From Ryuthela nishihirai (taxonomy: Eukaryota > Arthropoda > Arachnida > Araneae > Heptathelidae), in assembly GCA_038380435.1 (NCBI GenBank), contig JAWZYU010000020.1, positions 47,276,307 through 47,340,306 of the forward strand: 64,000 nt of DNA, in the 5' to 3' direction. Every line of letters starts with the position of its first letter. The first letter of the stretch is position 1. The notes under the pieces are model-generated. The model made no database searches. It saw nothing but the letters and a program-made list of their open reading frames with translations, and was not told the origin of the DNA. A program made the translations under genes and the position numbers. Shown piece after piece: positions 26,517 through 36,985 of this stretch.

Positions 26517-26702
26517 ACAAATCACAGGAAAAGTCCTGTAGACAAGGAACACTTGAAATAATGAGTTGAAAAAAATTGGTTGTCCTGAATGGGGATTCGT
26601 CTAGCGATTAAGACACCCGGCATACTTCTGGGAGACGAGAGTTCGAATCCCAATCAAGAAAAATAATTTTTTTTTTTCAACTCGTTATTTCAAGTTGTAC
26701 AC
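26517..26702 (+). repeat. SINE-C, inverted dimer
   Basis: The right part (about 26596-26702, + strand) has a tRNA-like head, TCTAGCGATTAAGACACCCG for the A-box side and GAGTTCGAATCCC for the B-box, followed by a T run and CAACTCGTTATTTCAAG. The left part (26520-26596) is the same SINE tail in the opposite orientation (CTTGAAATAATGAGTTGAAA, with upstream CACAGGAAAAGTCCTGTAGA), ending in about 17 bp of the reversed tRNA-like 3' end. The outer arms pair, so the whole forms a hairpin. Comparison with the single minus-strand copy at 52860 shows that this one is a truncated unit fused head-to-head to a fuller unit. Confidence 0.7.
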
Positions 26703-26759
26703 CATTTTCTGCTCAATATGCTTCAGTGTATTTTCTGAATGATACCTCAAATGTACACT

Positions 26760-27930
26760 GCACGGCACTGAAATTTTTCCACCCAGGAGGAGTGAATGGA
26801 TAGGGGTGAAATGTAGCACACATAGCAATACGTATTGGCATATCATGATTTAATTTGCAGCCACTTACAGCGGCTAGAAGATGAGATAATGAAGCACAAT
26901 GTGACTGACTCAGTAAATAGGTGCACCGCCGTGAATACCAATACGGTGTGGCATGGAGTCATACAGTCAATGGATATCGTCTTGAGGAATTGCACACTAA
27001 GCAGCGTTGACTTGCTCCCCTAATTCGAGATTCCATGCTGGCCCGTGAGAGGATTGCACACGTCATCCAATGTGGTCCCACAGATTTTCTATTGGGGATA
27101 AATCTAGATTGTGCTGGCCATGGCAATACTTGAACATGTTGCAAACATTTATCTGGAGACCCTAGCAGTGTGCACACAGGCATTGTCGTGCTGGAAAATG
27201 GGCTGCTGCATGCCTCCCAGGAATGGTGAAACGGGCTGCAGAACTGTGCTAATGTAGCTTGCAGTTGTCAGTGCTCCCATTGGTGCAGACAGGTGTTGAT
27301 CTGCTGTCACATCCAATAGCGCCCCATACCATTAATCCTAGCAGACAAGCAGTGTGCCAGTCACAAACAAAAAAGTTGCATCCGTCCTCTCGCCAGGTTG
27401 TCACCATACATGGACATAGGTCGATTGTCAGCACCCAGACAGAAACAGGATTCATCACTAAACTGTTCCATTTGTGACCCTTGTTCGCATGACTTTGGCA
27501 CCAAGCCAAATGACCGCTGCGATGGTTTGCAGTCGATGTAATGGTACCTAGAGTGCAGGTGTGCCTCATGCAACGTTTGGTTTACTTTTGGGTCGTTATG
27601 GGGATGTCCATGGCTGCTGACACATAGGCCTATAATTCCTATCTCAAAAGCAACCAAATGGCGATAAACCTGCCGATGGTATGTACCAGGCATTTTCATC
27701 CTTTGCTGAACAATTTCCAAGCAGACCACCTCATCTCGACCATTCGCACGACTTCCACTTGCATAAGCACAATACCATCCCTGTTCCTTGCACCTTTTAT
27801 CTCTTGAGCCACACACATCATTGGCTCCAGATTATCATTTGCATATCTCAACTGCACACACACACCCTTCTATTTGCATGGTTGTAGGATATGTCCTTAT
27901 GGGTTGGGCACTTTAAATGTCGAGCAGTAT
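26760..27930 (-). pseudogene. Tc1-like transposon relic
   Basis: The - strand reads a decayed Tc1 transposase from about 27820 to 27000. QFSDESCFCLGADNRPMSM (about 27405-27460) carries the first catalytic aspartate and MVWGAIGCD follows. QHDNACVHTARV (about 27165-27200) carries the second. LDLSPIENLWDHIG (about 27065-27110) carries the final glutamate. Frames change between the blocks. The outer ends, about 26755-26790 and 27895-27930, show a weak inverted similarity (ACTGC.CG.CA and CCCA), which is a possible but uncertain terminal repeat. Confidence 0.75.
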
Positions 27931-27959
27931 ATATATAATTTAATGGCTCCAACATTGCT

Positions 27960-28310
27960 ATAAGCAGTGTCCAAATTAGTCGTCCAAACGCCTGTCCTGA
28001 GCTATTTGCATTGAGCCGCTGCAGGTCAATTATAATGAGCTGCTGTTTGACAATCTCACTGCATTGTACTTAGATCTCGCCTTCTGAGACTCAATTTGGT
28101 AATATGTAGTTCCACATATAGGCAATATGGCCAAACCATGCAGCCTCTATGCACGATTTTAAAGATGGTTACTGATTCCATCTAGCATCATTACATGCAT
28201 CACTTAATACCTCAAGATTCAGAAGCATTAATCTATTTTCGTGAAGAGTCAATGTTTCATTGCCATAAATTTTAGAAAGGAGGAAACATATAGCTGAAAT
28301 TTAATCTGTG
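27960..28310 (-). pseudogene. Non-LTR retrotransposon, 3' coding relic
   Basis: On the - strand the decayed reading KIYGNETLTLHENRL (near 28240-28290) matches the YGxExWTL motif that follows the reverse-transcriptase domain in many invertebrate non-LTR elements. EAAWFGHIAYM (near 28115-28150) matches the later RLRWFGHVARM motif. A trailing AQDR-like piece lies near 27985. Stops break the frame. The relic at 37137-38280 has the same WFGHVARM block, so both may belong to one family. The assignment to non-LTR elements is from motifs; the clade is not resolved. Confidence 0.5.
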
Positions 28311-28419
28311 AGAATATCACTATATATATATACAGGATGTTTACATTCATTAAAAATGGTAGATCAGTGGCGAAGCACAGCATTTTGAGTACGGGAATCG
28401 CTTATCAAACGAAATGCTT

Positions 28420-30480
28420 CGATTAAACAAGGACGTAGTTCCGGTGCTTGACGTTTCCAAAACATTGAAGTGGAATAGTGTATCCATACTTGACATTTCC
28501 GAATCTTTGAGTACAAGTATTTCTAAACTTTTTTAAACAAATATTGAAATATATGATGTCAATGGAAAGTATTTTCTGCTTTTTATTCCTCAAGAAGCCT
28601 CGAAAGGCATGCATGCTCTCCGCATAGAATAAGGCTCTCCGTTTATCACCAGTGATGATGCAATTAAATAGTGCATCATGTAGCAGTGAGCGAATATCTG
28701 GACCGATAAAAACACCCTCTTTTATCTTTGCATGACTAAGTCTGATTTCTGTGGAATGTATAGAAAGACAATTTGCGTCTGACCCATAACTTATACAAAA
28801 ATTCTTTATTAAGACCAATTTTACGTGTAAATGTGGCAACAAAATCGTGGTTTGTACCAACGAGGTAAAGTAGATAGAGTGCGCAACCGGTTCCAAAAGT
28901 TGAAGCAATTTGAACGACGTTTTGCCCACCCTTCACATGGCCGCCGTAATGTAAAGTATGGGCATTAAAGTACTAAGCCTAAGTTGTTAACGTAATTAAA
29001 AAAAAATGCATTTAAGTTTTCGTTCTTAAGATTAAATCCAATCAGTCATGTTAGTTGAACCTTTAATAGCCTATAAAAATATTGCATTTACTAAAAAAAA
29101 TTAAAAATATCAGTTAATAGATTGCGTATTTCCAGACTTTTTTGAAAGTAAATATTTTGTTTGATAATGCGATTTAATTAAAATAGAAACTCCTTTGTTT
29201 ATTAAGGCATGTAATCACAATACTAAGAAAAGGCGCTTGCTACATGATCACCTATACTTTACATGCTGGCGGCCATGTAAAGGGTGGGCATTAATGAGCT
29301 TATTTTAGCTCAGACAGGGCGCTGTAACACAGCGGTTGCTCACTCTATATAATTCTATCTCATTGGTTTTGTGCCATCAGACGCTGTATATTCTTCCCTG
29401 GCTCCAGTGATTGCTGAGATGGCCGTATCCTCACGTAATGAGATGCTTTGTCTCTGCTATTCCATTTGCAAAGGAAACAACGGAACTTTGTATATCCAAG
29501 CTGTAGTCGAAGCAAAACAGTGACTTTTAAGTCTATGCAAATATGCCACTGGTATTTGTCATAATTTATGAATTGAAGTAATTGTTTCATATTGTCATAC
29601 GTTTCCTTCACATTAACAATATGGTCTTATGGAACAGAAGGCAACACTTCCCCACTGTGTAGAACTGCTTTCATACTTAATTTTGAGAAATCTCTAAATA
29701 ACCTCCATTCTTCTGGAGTATGTGTCATATGGAGGGATATAAATAAACCGTTAACATCTTTGCAAGCATCATGGTAAAGAACAATACCAGATCTTTTTGG
29801 CAGCTACAATATGCACTTTCGCATTTCAATCACAGATATTCCACTACTGCAGTCTGGATCCTAGGAATTCCGCCTTGCTCTTTGACAGTTCCAGTTCTTT
29901 AAGAAAATCATTCAACTCGTTCTGCGTGATCTTGTGTGGTGAATCCAATGTTGTGTGCCAGGATCTACAGATGCTATTTCCTGTTTCTTCCTCCTCCGAG
30001 TCCGCATCGTAATGTTCTGGTGGCTCCAGGAGGGCAGGTTTTCCTCATGTGGCACTAGGTTGATGGTAGACGGTATGTTGGGGTAGTTTATTGTCTGCTA
30101 TTTGTTTTTAGTACTACCACTTCCCAGCGAAGATGTCATACAAAAGTAATAGTCACTCACGTGGTTGGAACAGTTCCCACCATATCATAGGAATGTTGAT
30201 ATCTTTCCATTTAGCCACCAGCTGTGAAGATGTACAATTATTACACATTATATGTGGAGCCCAACTTTTTTGTGGATCTCCAATGTTGCACCCGAAGTAA
30301 ATGTGATAAGTCTTTTTGATTGATAGGCCTTATTTCACGCTTCTTATGATACAAAAGTCGCCACCACAAATCCAACAAAAATGATCTGCATTGCTCATGC
30401 AAACACGAGGCATATCGTTCACATTCAGCACCTGCATATAATCATGAACGGACGATAATTGAGGAAGGATAACTCCCGAA
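28420..30480 (-). pseudogene. Broken gene of an uncharacterised transposon-borne protein family common in arthropods
   Basis: The - strand can be read in pieces. MPRVCMSNADHFCWICGGDF (about 30355-30415) is followed by an IYFGCNIGDPQKSWAPHIMC block with CNNCTSSQLVAKWKDINIP, a cysteine-rich region. Next come TQNELNDFLKELELSKSKA (about 29880-29940), HTPEEWRLFRDFSK and KETYDNMKQLLQ. The block GYTKFRCFLCKWNSRD (about 29445-29500) ends near SLEPGKN. After a 372-bp insertion (28922-29293), LLPHLHVKLVLIKNFC and AKIKEGVFIGPDIRSLL (about 28690-28850) continue. I recognise this combination from repeated, unnamed proteins in arthropod and cnidarian genomes. I do not know its transposon class or chemistry. 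Stops, shifts and the insertion show it is dead. Confidence 0.65.
28922..29293. mobile_element. MITE inserted in the broken transposon gene
   Basis: The left end GCCCACCCTTCACATGGCCG and the right end (reverse complement GCCCACCCTTTACATGGCCG) form a 22-bp inverted repeat with one mismatch. Each terminus is also close to a palindrome by itself: CCCACCCTTCACAT pairs with ATGTAAAGTATGGG across a GGCCGCC centre. The inside is AT-rich and has no coding frame. It separates homologous blocks of the surrounding transposon gene, so it arrived later. The target duplication is not clear. Confidence 0.6.
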
Positions 30481-30575
30481 TGCTCCTGGATATTGAGTTG
30501 CCTAAAATGATGTAATAGCTCCCTGGTGTTGTGTCAGTTCGACGTTTTATACACCTCGCAAACGACATCAATATA

Positions 30576-31740
30576 CACAGTCGTATCAGAATAATATGAC
30601 TACCCACGTAATCACAGTATACCCGCCCAGGCGCGTCACACAGTGCACTTGACAAAGTCGACCACACGGAAATATAAGCGGCAGGACAGATGAGCCATAG
30701 TGCATAATATGAGCACAATGGACAGAGGTATTGATTTGATGGACATTCAAAAAGGAATGATCATTGGCTACTATGCCAAGGGTGGAAGCATCTCGGAAAC
30801 AGCAGACTTTGTGGGCTGTTCACGAGGTGCAGTAGTAAGGGTGTACCAAGAATGAACTACTGTCACACCAAGTACTTCCAGACGTCATAACTGTAGAGCC
30901 CCAAAGGCCATCGACCCCAGAGGAGAACATCGTCTCCATTGACTGGTAAAGGGCAATTGACGTTCAACAGTGCAGCAATTGCCCACTCAAATGAACACTG
31001 TGACACCAAGGTACGTGCTCCCAATAACAGTAGAGCGAACCCTGTTATGCATGGGTCTTCGGAGTCGATACTGCGTAAAGGCGCCTGCTGTTCGTACGGG
31101 ATTACCGTCATTGGACAGTGGAAAAAGGTTGCCTTCTCCAATGAATCGAAATTTCTACTCCACAGAAGTGATGGGCGGTAGCAGATATGGTGTCAGACAC
31201 ACGAGAACCAACACCCGGACACGTTTGTTGGTCAAGTACAGGCTGGCAATGTGCATGTTTGGGTATGTTTCCCTGGTATGACCTGGGACTGTGGGTACCA
31301 CTGGATGGATTCCTGAATGCCAATGGCTAGTTGTCTATCCTCATGATCACTTGCATCCCTTTATGTTGGATGTTTACCCTGGTGGTGATGGTGTCTACCA
31401 ACAGGGCAATGTGCCCTGCCATGTCGCTAAGGTGGTGCATGACTGGTTCCAGGAACACGACAGCAATGTCTCTGTTCTCCCTTGGCTGGTGAATCACCCG
31501 CACTCAATCCCATACAGCACTTGTGGGGCCATTTGGATCAACAGATTGGCATGCGGACCCACAACCACATCATCTCCGTAACCTCCGTACTCTGCTGGAG
31601 TCCAAATGAGCACGTGGGCCTCTGGCAACCTTCCAGGGCCTCATTGTGTCCATGCCACGCCATTTTGCTGCTGTCATACGGGCCAAGGGTGGTTATTCCC
31701 ATTATTAGGTAGGTGTTCATATTATTCTGATATGACTGTG
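30576..31740 (+). mobile_element. Complete but dead Tc1-like element, TIRs and TA target site readable
   Basis: The left end CACAGTCGTATCAGAATAAT at 30576 matches the reverse complement of the right end (CACAGTCATATCAGAATAAT at 31721-31740), and the match continues to about 30 bp. TA flanks both sides (30574-30575 and 31741-31742), so the 1165-bp borders are firm. The transposase runs on the + strand from an ATG near 30709-30719 in broken frames. The three catalytic positions all appear changed: FSNESKF where FSDESxF is usual, QQGNVPCH where QQDNxPCH is usual, and NPIQHLWGHLDQ where NPIEHLWDxLD is usual. Frameshifts occur between these blocks. It lies directly upstream of the broken gene at 28420-30480. 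Confidence 0.85.
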
Positions 31741-31967
31741 TACACCGTATAAGGATGCAGCCTCCTGTGAATCAAATGGGCAATAGCTATGTCAGTTCCA
31801 AAAGTACTATCCAGCATTTTTGTCCCCAGTTGTCAATAAAGTCGCCCTATGTACATAAGTTTTTTTGCTGTTATTATTAAATATTTTGATTGGGTGTTGC
31901 AATGAACTCTTCCAATATTCAAGGTACATTTATAGAATATTTAAATTTTTTGCTGATCCAACTAGCC

Positions 31968-32165
31968 ATCCTGTGACCAAGTGGTTAAGTGCGCTTTGCT
32001 ACTGATCAAAGGGACCTGGGTTCCAGCCTCAGGTAAGGCATGGTTGCGTTGTTTCTCTGCTGAGGTTCTGCCATCACCACAGACCTTCTACTATGGCATA
32101 TAAACTGACAGGCTCCCGTCAGATCTCTGTGGCAAGGAACTGCTTAAGGGGGTATTTATTTTTAT
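31968..32165 (+). repeat. SINE-B, near full-length copy
   Basis: The tRNA-like head GTGACCAAGTGGTTAAGTGC and GACCTGGGTTCCAGCCTC, the middle CTGCTGAGGTTCTGCC and CAGACCTTCTACTATGGCAT, and the end GGAACTGCTTAAGGGGGTAT, followed by a T-rich tail, follow the copy at 23223 base for base with scattered changes. The A-box agrees better with a functional tRNA than in the other copies. Confidence 0.75.
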
Positions 32166-32335
32166 TTAATTCGAAGAAAAATTCGATCGCGCTGTCTTGC
32201 AACATATACTTGTGGCTATTAACTCATATTTTGATGCTAATTTATGCAATATATCAATTATTGATCGATTAATGATGCCTACGTGTCTTTTATTATTAAC
32301 AATCAAGTTAAATTTTCTTAAATTTTATACTACGC

Positions 32336-32688
32336 ATTCAGCGGTCTGCGTGGATATATTGCTGCCGAAAGATCACTTTCCTTGTGGCACGAGGAAAGCA
32401 ACGCCACCAGCGGTCGGAAGTCTGCAAGAAATCGGGGAGGACGATTTTGGATTTGCTCCCAAAAGTAGCAGCAGCTATTCTTGGCAGGCAAAGGAGGGAC
32501 GTTCAGGCATGTGTATACTTTATGGTAGGGTCTCTCATCGCGCTGTGAGAGCTCAAAAGTCGCTAAATATATGTTTTATTCCCATTCTTACACTATAACT
32601 ATAGTTTTATCTATCTATACAAGGGGTACGCTAGTTACATACACATTCCCATGGGGACGTGAAGTATAAAAGTTTGAGAACCACTGCT
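32336..32688. mobile_element. Probable hAT-type MITE fragment with one recognisable end
   Basis: AAAAGTTTGAGAACCACTG at about 32670-32688 is the reverse complement of CAGTGGTTCTCAAACTTTT, a terminal sequence of hAT-type elements in many animals. The preceding 330 bp is markedly more GC- and CpG-rich than the flanks and holds part of a 133-codon frame with no recognised domain. A matching left end was not found, so the left border is only where the composition changes. Confidence 0.35.
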
Positions 32689-33389
32689 ATATGGTATTAT
32701 ACAGAAGTAAATCACTAATAATACTTGAGATCGTAATGAGAAACCTCTTTTGTTCTTATCAGTAGAAATGAACCTGAAACTATTCAATTTCCAAAATGGT
32801 TTCGGTTAAACAAAAAATTTAATTATTTGTAATAAGATACAATTGTAGCAGTGGTCGTTTATGAACTGTCGAAATTCGACGGGAGAATACTGAAAATTCG
32901 AAATGGTGAACTACATGGAATGGCGGAGAGTGGTTCCAGGTTTCGAAATTTGTTTCTTTTTGATAGCTACCTGAAGTTTTAAGGAAATAAATTTCCTTGT
33001 TCAAATTCATTATATATTATAATGCTGCTCATATAATCCCAGCAGTTCCTGCTACCAAGTTAGTGTAAAAAAGTAATTTCTGCTTAAAATTTATCTTATT
33101 ACCTCAGCATTCGTTTCTTTGCAGAAATGCTGTTATATTGATTCAGCTGAATAACATATTCTAAATTAACACATATTGAAGCATTTAATTATAAATATAT
33201 TGTAAAAATTAATTTTAATTAATGTATTTATGTCGTATGATTTTTTTATTATTGAACCTGAACCGGTTTTTATTCTTTGAACCCCAGGTTTTTAAACAAG
33301 AAAACAGAATTTTTCTTCCACGAGTTTTTGAGATACCTTGTTTTCTTCCTCGAATCCAAATCCTCCTTTTTAAATTTTTTGGCCATTTT

Positions 33390-33700
33390 TATGGCATTCT
33401 CATCGATCTTCGTAAAAACCCCAATCTGTTATGTGGATTTTGCGCTATAAATTTTAAAACTTCATTGTTCACCTGTGGCTATAGTTATATATTTACCTCT
33501 ATTGGCTCTATTATTTTTTGGCATTTCCTTAATTTGAGTTGAAACTTTCCACCAGTCTCGAGCATTTTTTTGGGAAACGCCAATTTTCTTGCAACTGCAA
33601 AGTTATCTGAATTTTCGGCGAATTCTTTAAATTGGAGCATGAACTTTGCTGTAAACTTATTTCTTCTTGACTCTATTGTGGGGTACAAAACCAAATAGAA
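33390..33700 (-). pseudogene. Tigger/pogo-type DNA-binding domain relic
   Basis: The - strand frame at 33485-33709 reads RRNKFTAKFMLQFKEFAENS, then DNFAVARKLAFPKKMLETGG and KFQLKLRKCQK. This follows the helix-turn-helix pattern of Tigger/CENP-B-like transposases (xSYTxxFKLExxxYAExxGNxxAARxFxVxEKMVRxW). Downstream, in a second frame, EMPKNNRANRGKY matches the usual MPKxKRANRGKxxxWPxLE segment. No DDE domain follows, and nothing is intact. The evidence is pattern-level only. Confidence 0.5.
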
Positions 33701-33847
33701 AAATAACACAAAAAATCGTACAATAATGGACGTTCACCGCTGAAAAGAAAAAGTCGAATCGCACTCCAGTACCGAGCTCAACCAAAGCCGTCTGAAGGGT
33801 CCATGCATACGGCCATACACCAGCTCCATGATATGAACCGTGATATG

Positions 33848-33922
33848 AAGAGGGCCATACACCAGCTCCATGATATCACTGTAGACCAAAGTGATATCAT
33901 GGAGCTGGTGTATGGCCCTCTT
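33848..33922. repeat. Perfect 33-bp hairpin with an adjacent third copy of the arm
   Basis: The arm at 33848-33880 (starting AAGAGGGCCATACACCAGCT) is exactly complementary to 33890-33922 across a 9-nt loop (GTAGACCAA). The same GGCCATACACCAGCTCCATG block occurs once more in direct orientation at about 33812. A perfect stem of this length is expected from a recent inverted duplication; it also has the size of a small-RNA precursor stem. No promoter or other support for transcription was seen. Confidence 0.85.
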
Positions 33923-33924
33923 GT

Positions 33925-33965
33925 AGGTGTTGGCCTGGTGCGCTACCGACTGAGCCACTCCTAAC
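33925..33965 (-). repeat. SINE-A head fragment
   Basis: TGGTGCGCTACCGACTGAGC followed by CACTCCTAACCC is the reverse complement of the SINE-A tRNA-like 5' head (GTGGCTCAGTCGGTAGCGC). No body follows, so it is a scrap or a related tRNA-like sequence joined to the hairpin at 33848-33922. Confidence 0.5.
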
Positions 33966-34841
33966 CCGAAAGAAGAAAAGTTAGAGGTAGACCGAAAAAA
34001 TCATGGATCGATAAAAGAAAGCGATAGTACAACAGAAAAGAATGGAGAAAAATATCTACAAATCTTTGGATTGTACGAAAACCATGTGATGTATAAGAAT
34101 TCCGAATAATAATCTATTATATATTTACAGTTAAATTGAAAGCTTTTTAAAAATAGCTAGTAGAGTTTTAAAATTATGTAAATTAGTACGCCAGATTTAT
34201 TTGTACGCAAAAAGGTTATTCAGCCCGACATTTGTGATAGTTCTTTGCCAAGACATTGGTGTGATGCTGTACGAGAATATTGTAGAAATATTGTCATTTG
34301 AGGTATAGGGTGTTTACACTATGTGTCTATTACTCTGTGCATCCCGAGGAACCTCTTGGAAGAATTGCGGGTCCCGGAGTACTATACTCTAGTCGGGCAT
34401 GACTACTGTAACGTTCACTTGGTATACTTATTACCAACACCGTGGAATAATTTGTGATTGTCTCCCTACTACAGCTACTGAGCCCAATCAACAGTTCTTA
34501 GAATTGTATGATATTGGCATATATTTTATGCAAACAGTTACAGAATAAATGCCTAGAGCAACTACTGTGGTAGGTACCTCTATTATGGACTGTTCGCAGA
34601 GTTCAGGCATACAATTTTGTGGATATAAGGAAATTCCGTCTTAGGCAATTTTGCTTTCGACACAGACTTGCTTCCACCAGGTGGTTTAACAAAATATCTT
34701 GCTGCATGAAAATGCGATTACAAATTCTGATGCAGTTATTATACAAATTTCCTCCTTTTCTAAATTGTTTTGATTGTAAAGTTAGGGTGCAGATTACAGG
34801 CGAGTAAATAATTTATTCATCTGTTTTAATGTAAAACGTGT

Positions 34842-35233
34842 GTTGGGTTGGGTTGTTTTACCTCTGAGCGGCACTTTTTTGCACACCATGGGCTAAATGG
34901 CCAGGTAAACATGGACCCCGAAGGCTCAGAGAAGGTTGGGGGAGGGGACCCACTGGAATACCATCTGTCTCCCAACAGCTAGTCTCCCGTCAAGGCCATC
35001 CAGCGTGTTCTTTAACGTGCACAGGGTATAGCTCTCCCGCACACGAGGCCACGGCTTAACGTCCCATCCGACGGACGGCGGCCTTTCCAAGCCCATCGGT
35101 GTCCCCTACTGACCGTGGGCAGGGCGGGGAATTTTGCTGAGATAAATCTCAACGCTGACCCAGCTGAGACTCCAACCTGGGAACTACAGATTACGAGCCT
35201 GGCGCGCTACCGACTGAGCCACCCCCGCCCCAA
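34842..35233 (-). mobile_element. SINE-A, full length, with 10-bp target duplication
   Basis: TAAAACGTGT flanks both sides (34832-34841 and 35234-35243), so the borders are exact. Read on the - strand, the element begins with a GGGGCGGGGG run and a tRNA-like head, GTGGCTCAGTCGGTAGCGCG and GGTTGGAGTCTCAG (B-box position). It continues through AGTAGGGGACACCGATGGGC, ATGGGACGTTAAGCCGTGGC and CACGTTAAAGAACACGCTGG, and ends near AGGTAAAACAACCCAACCCA. It is near-identical to the copies at 37618 and 53609, except that 34959-34980 is inverted relative to them. No RNA polymerase III terminator run is seen inside. Confidence 0.9.
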
Positions 35234-35316
35234 TAAAACGTGTAATGAGCCGTAAATCATCTATTCAACTAATGATAACTGTATTGTACATACTTTTCAA
35301 AAAGAACTGTTTTGTA

Positions 35317-35502
35317 CAGGCCTGGATAAAGAAATAAAAATCGAACAGGAAGAATGTAAAAGGAGAGCCCAAGAAACTGGATTTCTAATGAAGTATAAAA
35401 TTTCTCCCCTCCATTTCAAACTTTCTTCAAAAAAAATGGATGAAATATAAATTTTGAAAAACTTTTTGTCTCTATTACCCTTATAAAACAAATCCGGCCC
35501 TG
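35317..35502. mobile_element. hAT-type MITE, diverged
   Basis: The left end CAGGCCTGGATAAAG and the reverse complement of the right end (CAGGGCCGGATTTGT) match the CAGGGCCGGATT-type termini of a widespread hAT group. The 8-bp flanks, GTTTTGTA and GCTTGATA, agree at five of eight positions, as an aged duplication might. The inside is AT-rich with no transposase. Confidence 0.45.
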
Positions 35503-36471
35503 GCTTGATATACAACAGTTCTTCATGAAATACACATTTCCCTTTTTTTGTGTGTGTATGTGTGTGCCCCCTTCCCAAGATATTAGAAATATAAAGCGAA
35601 GACTTAAAAGCAAAAAAATCAATTGAACAGTTTATTATCAAATTCTTATTGCCTATTTTTCATTGTGTATTACATTAATTTAACATTCAAACGGCATGCT
35701 CTGTCACATGGAAGTGATGTTTTCTGATATAAGATAATTAGCTCTTCATAATATAGAAAAAAAATATGCACTGTATAATAAATCTTACAAAGTTATGCTA
35801 ATATATATCGTCTATAAATCACATTTAACAAAAAAATTATAAATATTTCAGAATTCTGCATAATGTTCTAATGTATATAATTTTTGCTGGTTTCTTCCAG
35901 CTTACACTAAAAAATCTAACTGATTAGGACTATGATAACAGCTTTTTTTATTACATTAGAATCTTGGCTTCGTATATTCTACATATTACAGCATGGAATA
36001 TTGAAATTTATTGCACGAAAAACAAGAGTTTCAAAACGAAACGTGTTTTTTTCAGTGATTTTAAGGAATCACAATTTTGAGCAGCTAAATTGATTCATCA
36101 ATCCTAATTATTTTTATTTGATTAAAAAAAAACTGTTTACACACTTTGCCATTGATAACCAAAGCAGTTTTTTTTCCTTAAAAAGTATTAAGTGGAGATG
36201 GCAGGTTTCGAAATTAGACAACCTAATTTTTTGCGGTATTTAAGAATAAACTGGTCATACATAATTTAGATTCTAAAATTATATCTATACAATGGCAGGA
36301 ACATCTAAATATTTTACAGTTTTCTGTTTCTAAGTTTTTTCCTAAATACCTGGCAGGAAGTGGAAATTTCAAGTTAAAAGTCTTTTATTCGTTGATGTTT
36401 AAAATTTCAGGTTAAGAGGCGCTCCTCTGCTGTTCTTGGAGAAGTTCATGGCGATTGGTAATGATTTAGAG

Positions 36472-36985
36472 CAGGCATGTCAAACTCGTTAACCACCGAG
36501 GGCCATATTAAGTATTATATATTAAATCGCGTGCCGCAAAACAAAAAAACCCAGATGAAAATTGTTATGTGCAAACTAGACTAGAACGCAGTATTCGTAC
36601 ACTGACTGCTAACGAATAGCTTCCGACTCTACTGGCATTTCGTGACTCATTGCCATGCGCAAAGTACGTACATTTGAATGACCTCGAGACATGTGTATAC
36701 ATGTCGGAGCCCGATCGTAGAATTGCTGATATGAAACGATCGAGCATTTCATGATATGAGCAATTCTACGATCGGGCTCCGACATATACATTTATGCGCA
36801 ATAGTTTCCCTTATATATAAATGGAAATGTTTTCTGAAATACGTTTATTTAATTCATGTACCGTGTACGTACTTATAATTTTAATTAAAGAATCCAGTGT
36901 TGTCAAAAGTTAAATAAACGTATTGGTTATCAATCTTGGCGGGCCGCAGAACAGTTCCCGGCGGACCGCGTGTTTGACATGCCTG
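36472..36985. mobile_element. hAT MITE with 8-bp target duplication and internal hairpin
   Basis: The left end CAGGCATGTCAAACTCG and the reverse complement of the right end (CAGGCATGTCAAACACG) form an inverted repeat with one mismatch. The flanks ATTTAGAG (36464-36471) and ATTTGGAG (36986-36993) are an 8-bp duplication with one change, as expected for hAT. CGAGGGCC and GGCGGGCCGC occur just inside the ends. Internally, 36701-36727 (starting ATGTCGGAGCCCGATCGTAG) is exactly complementary to 36759-36785. There is no transposase frame. Confidence 0.8.
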
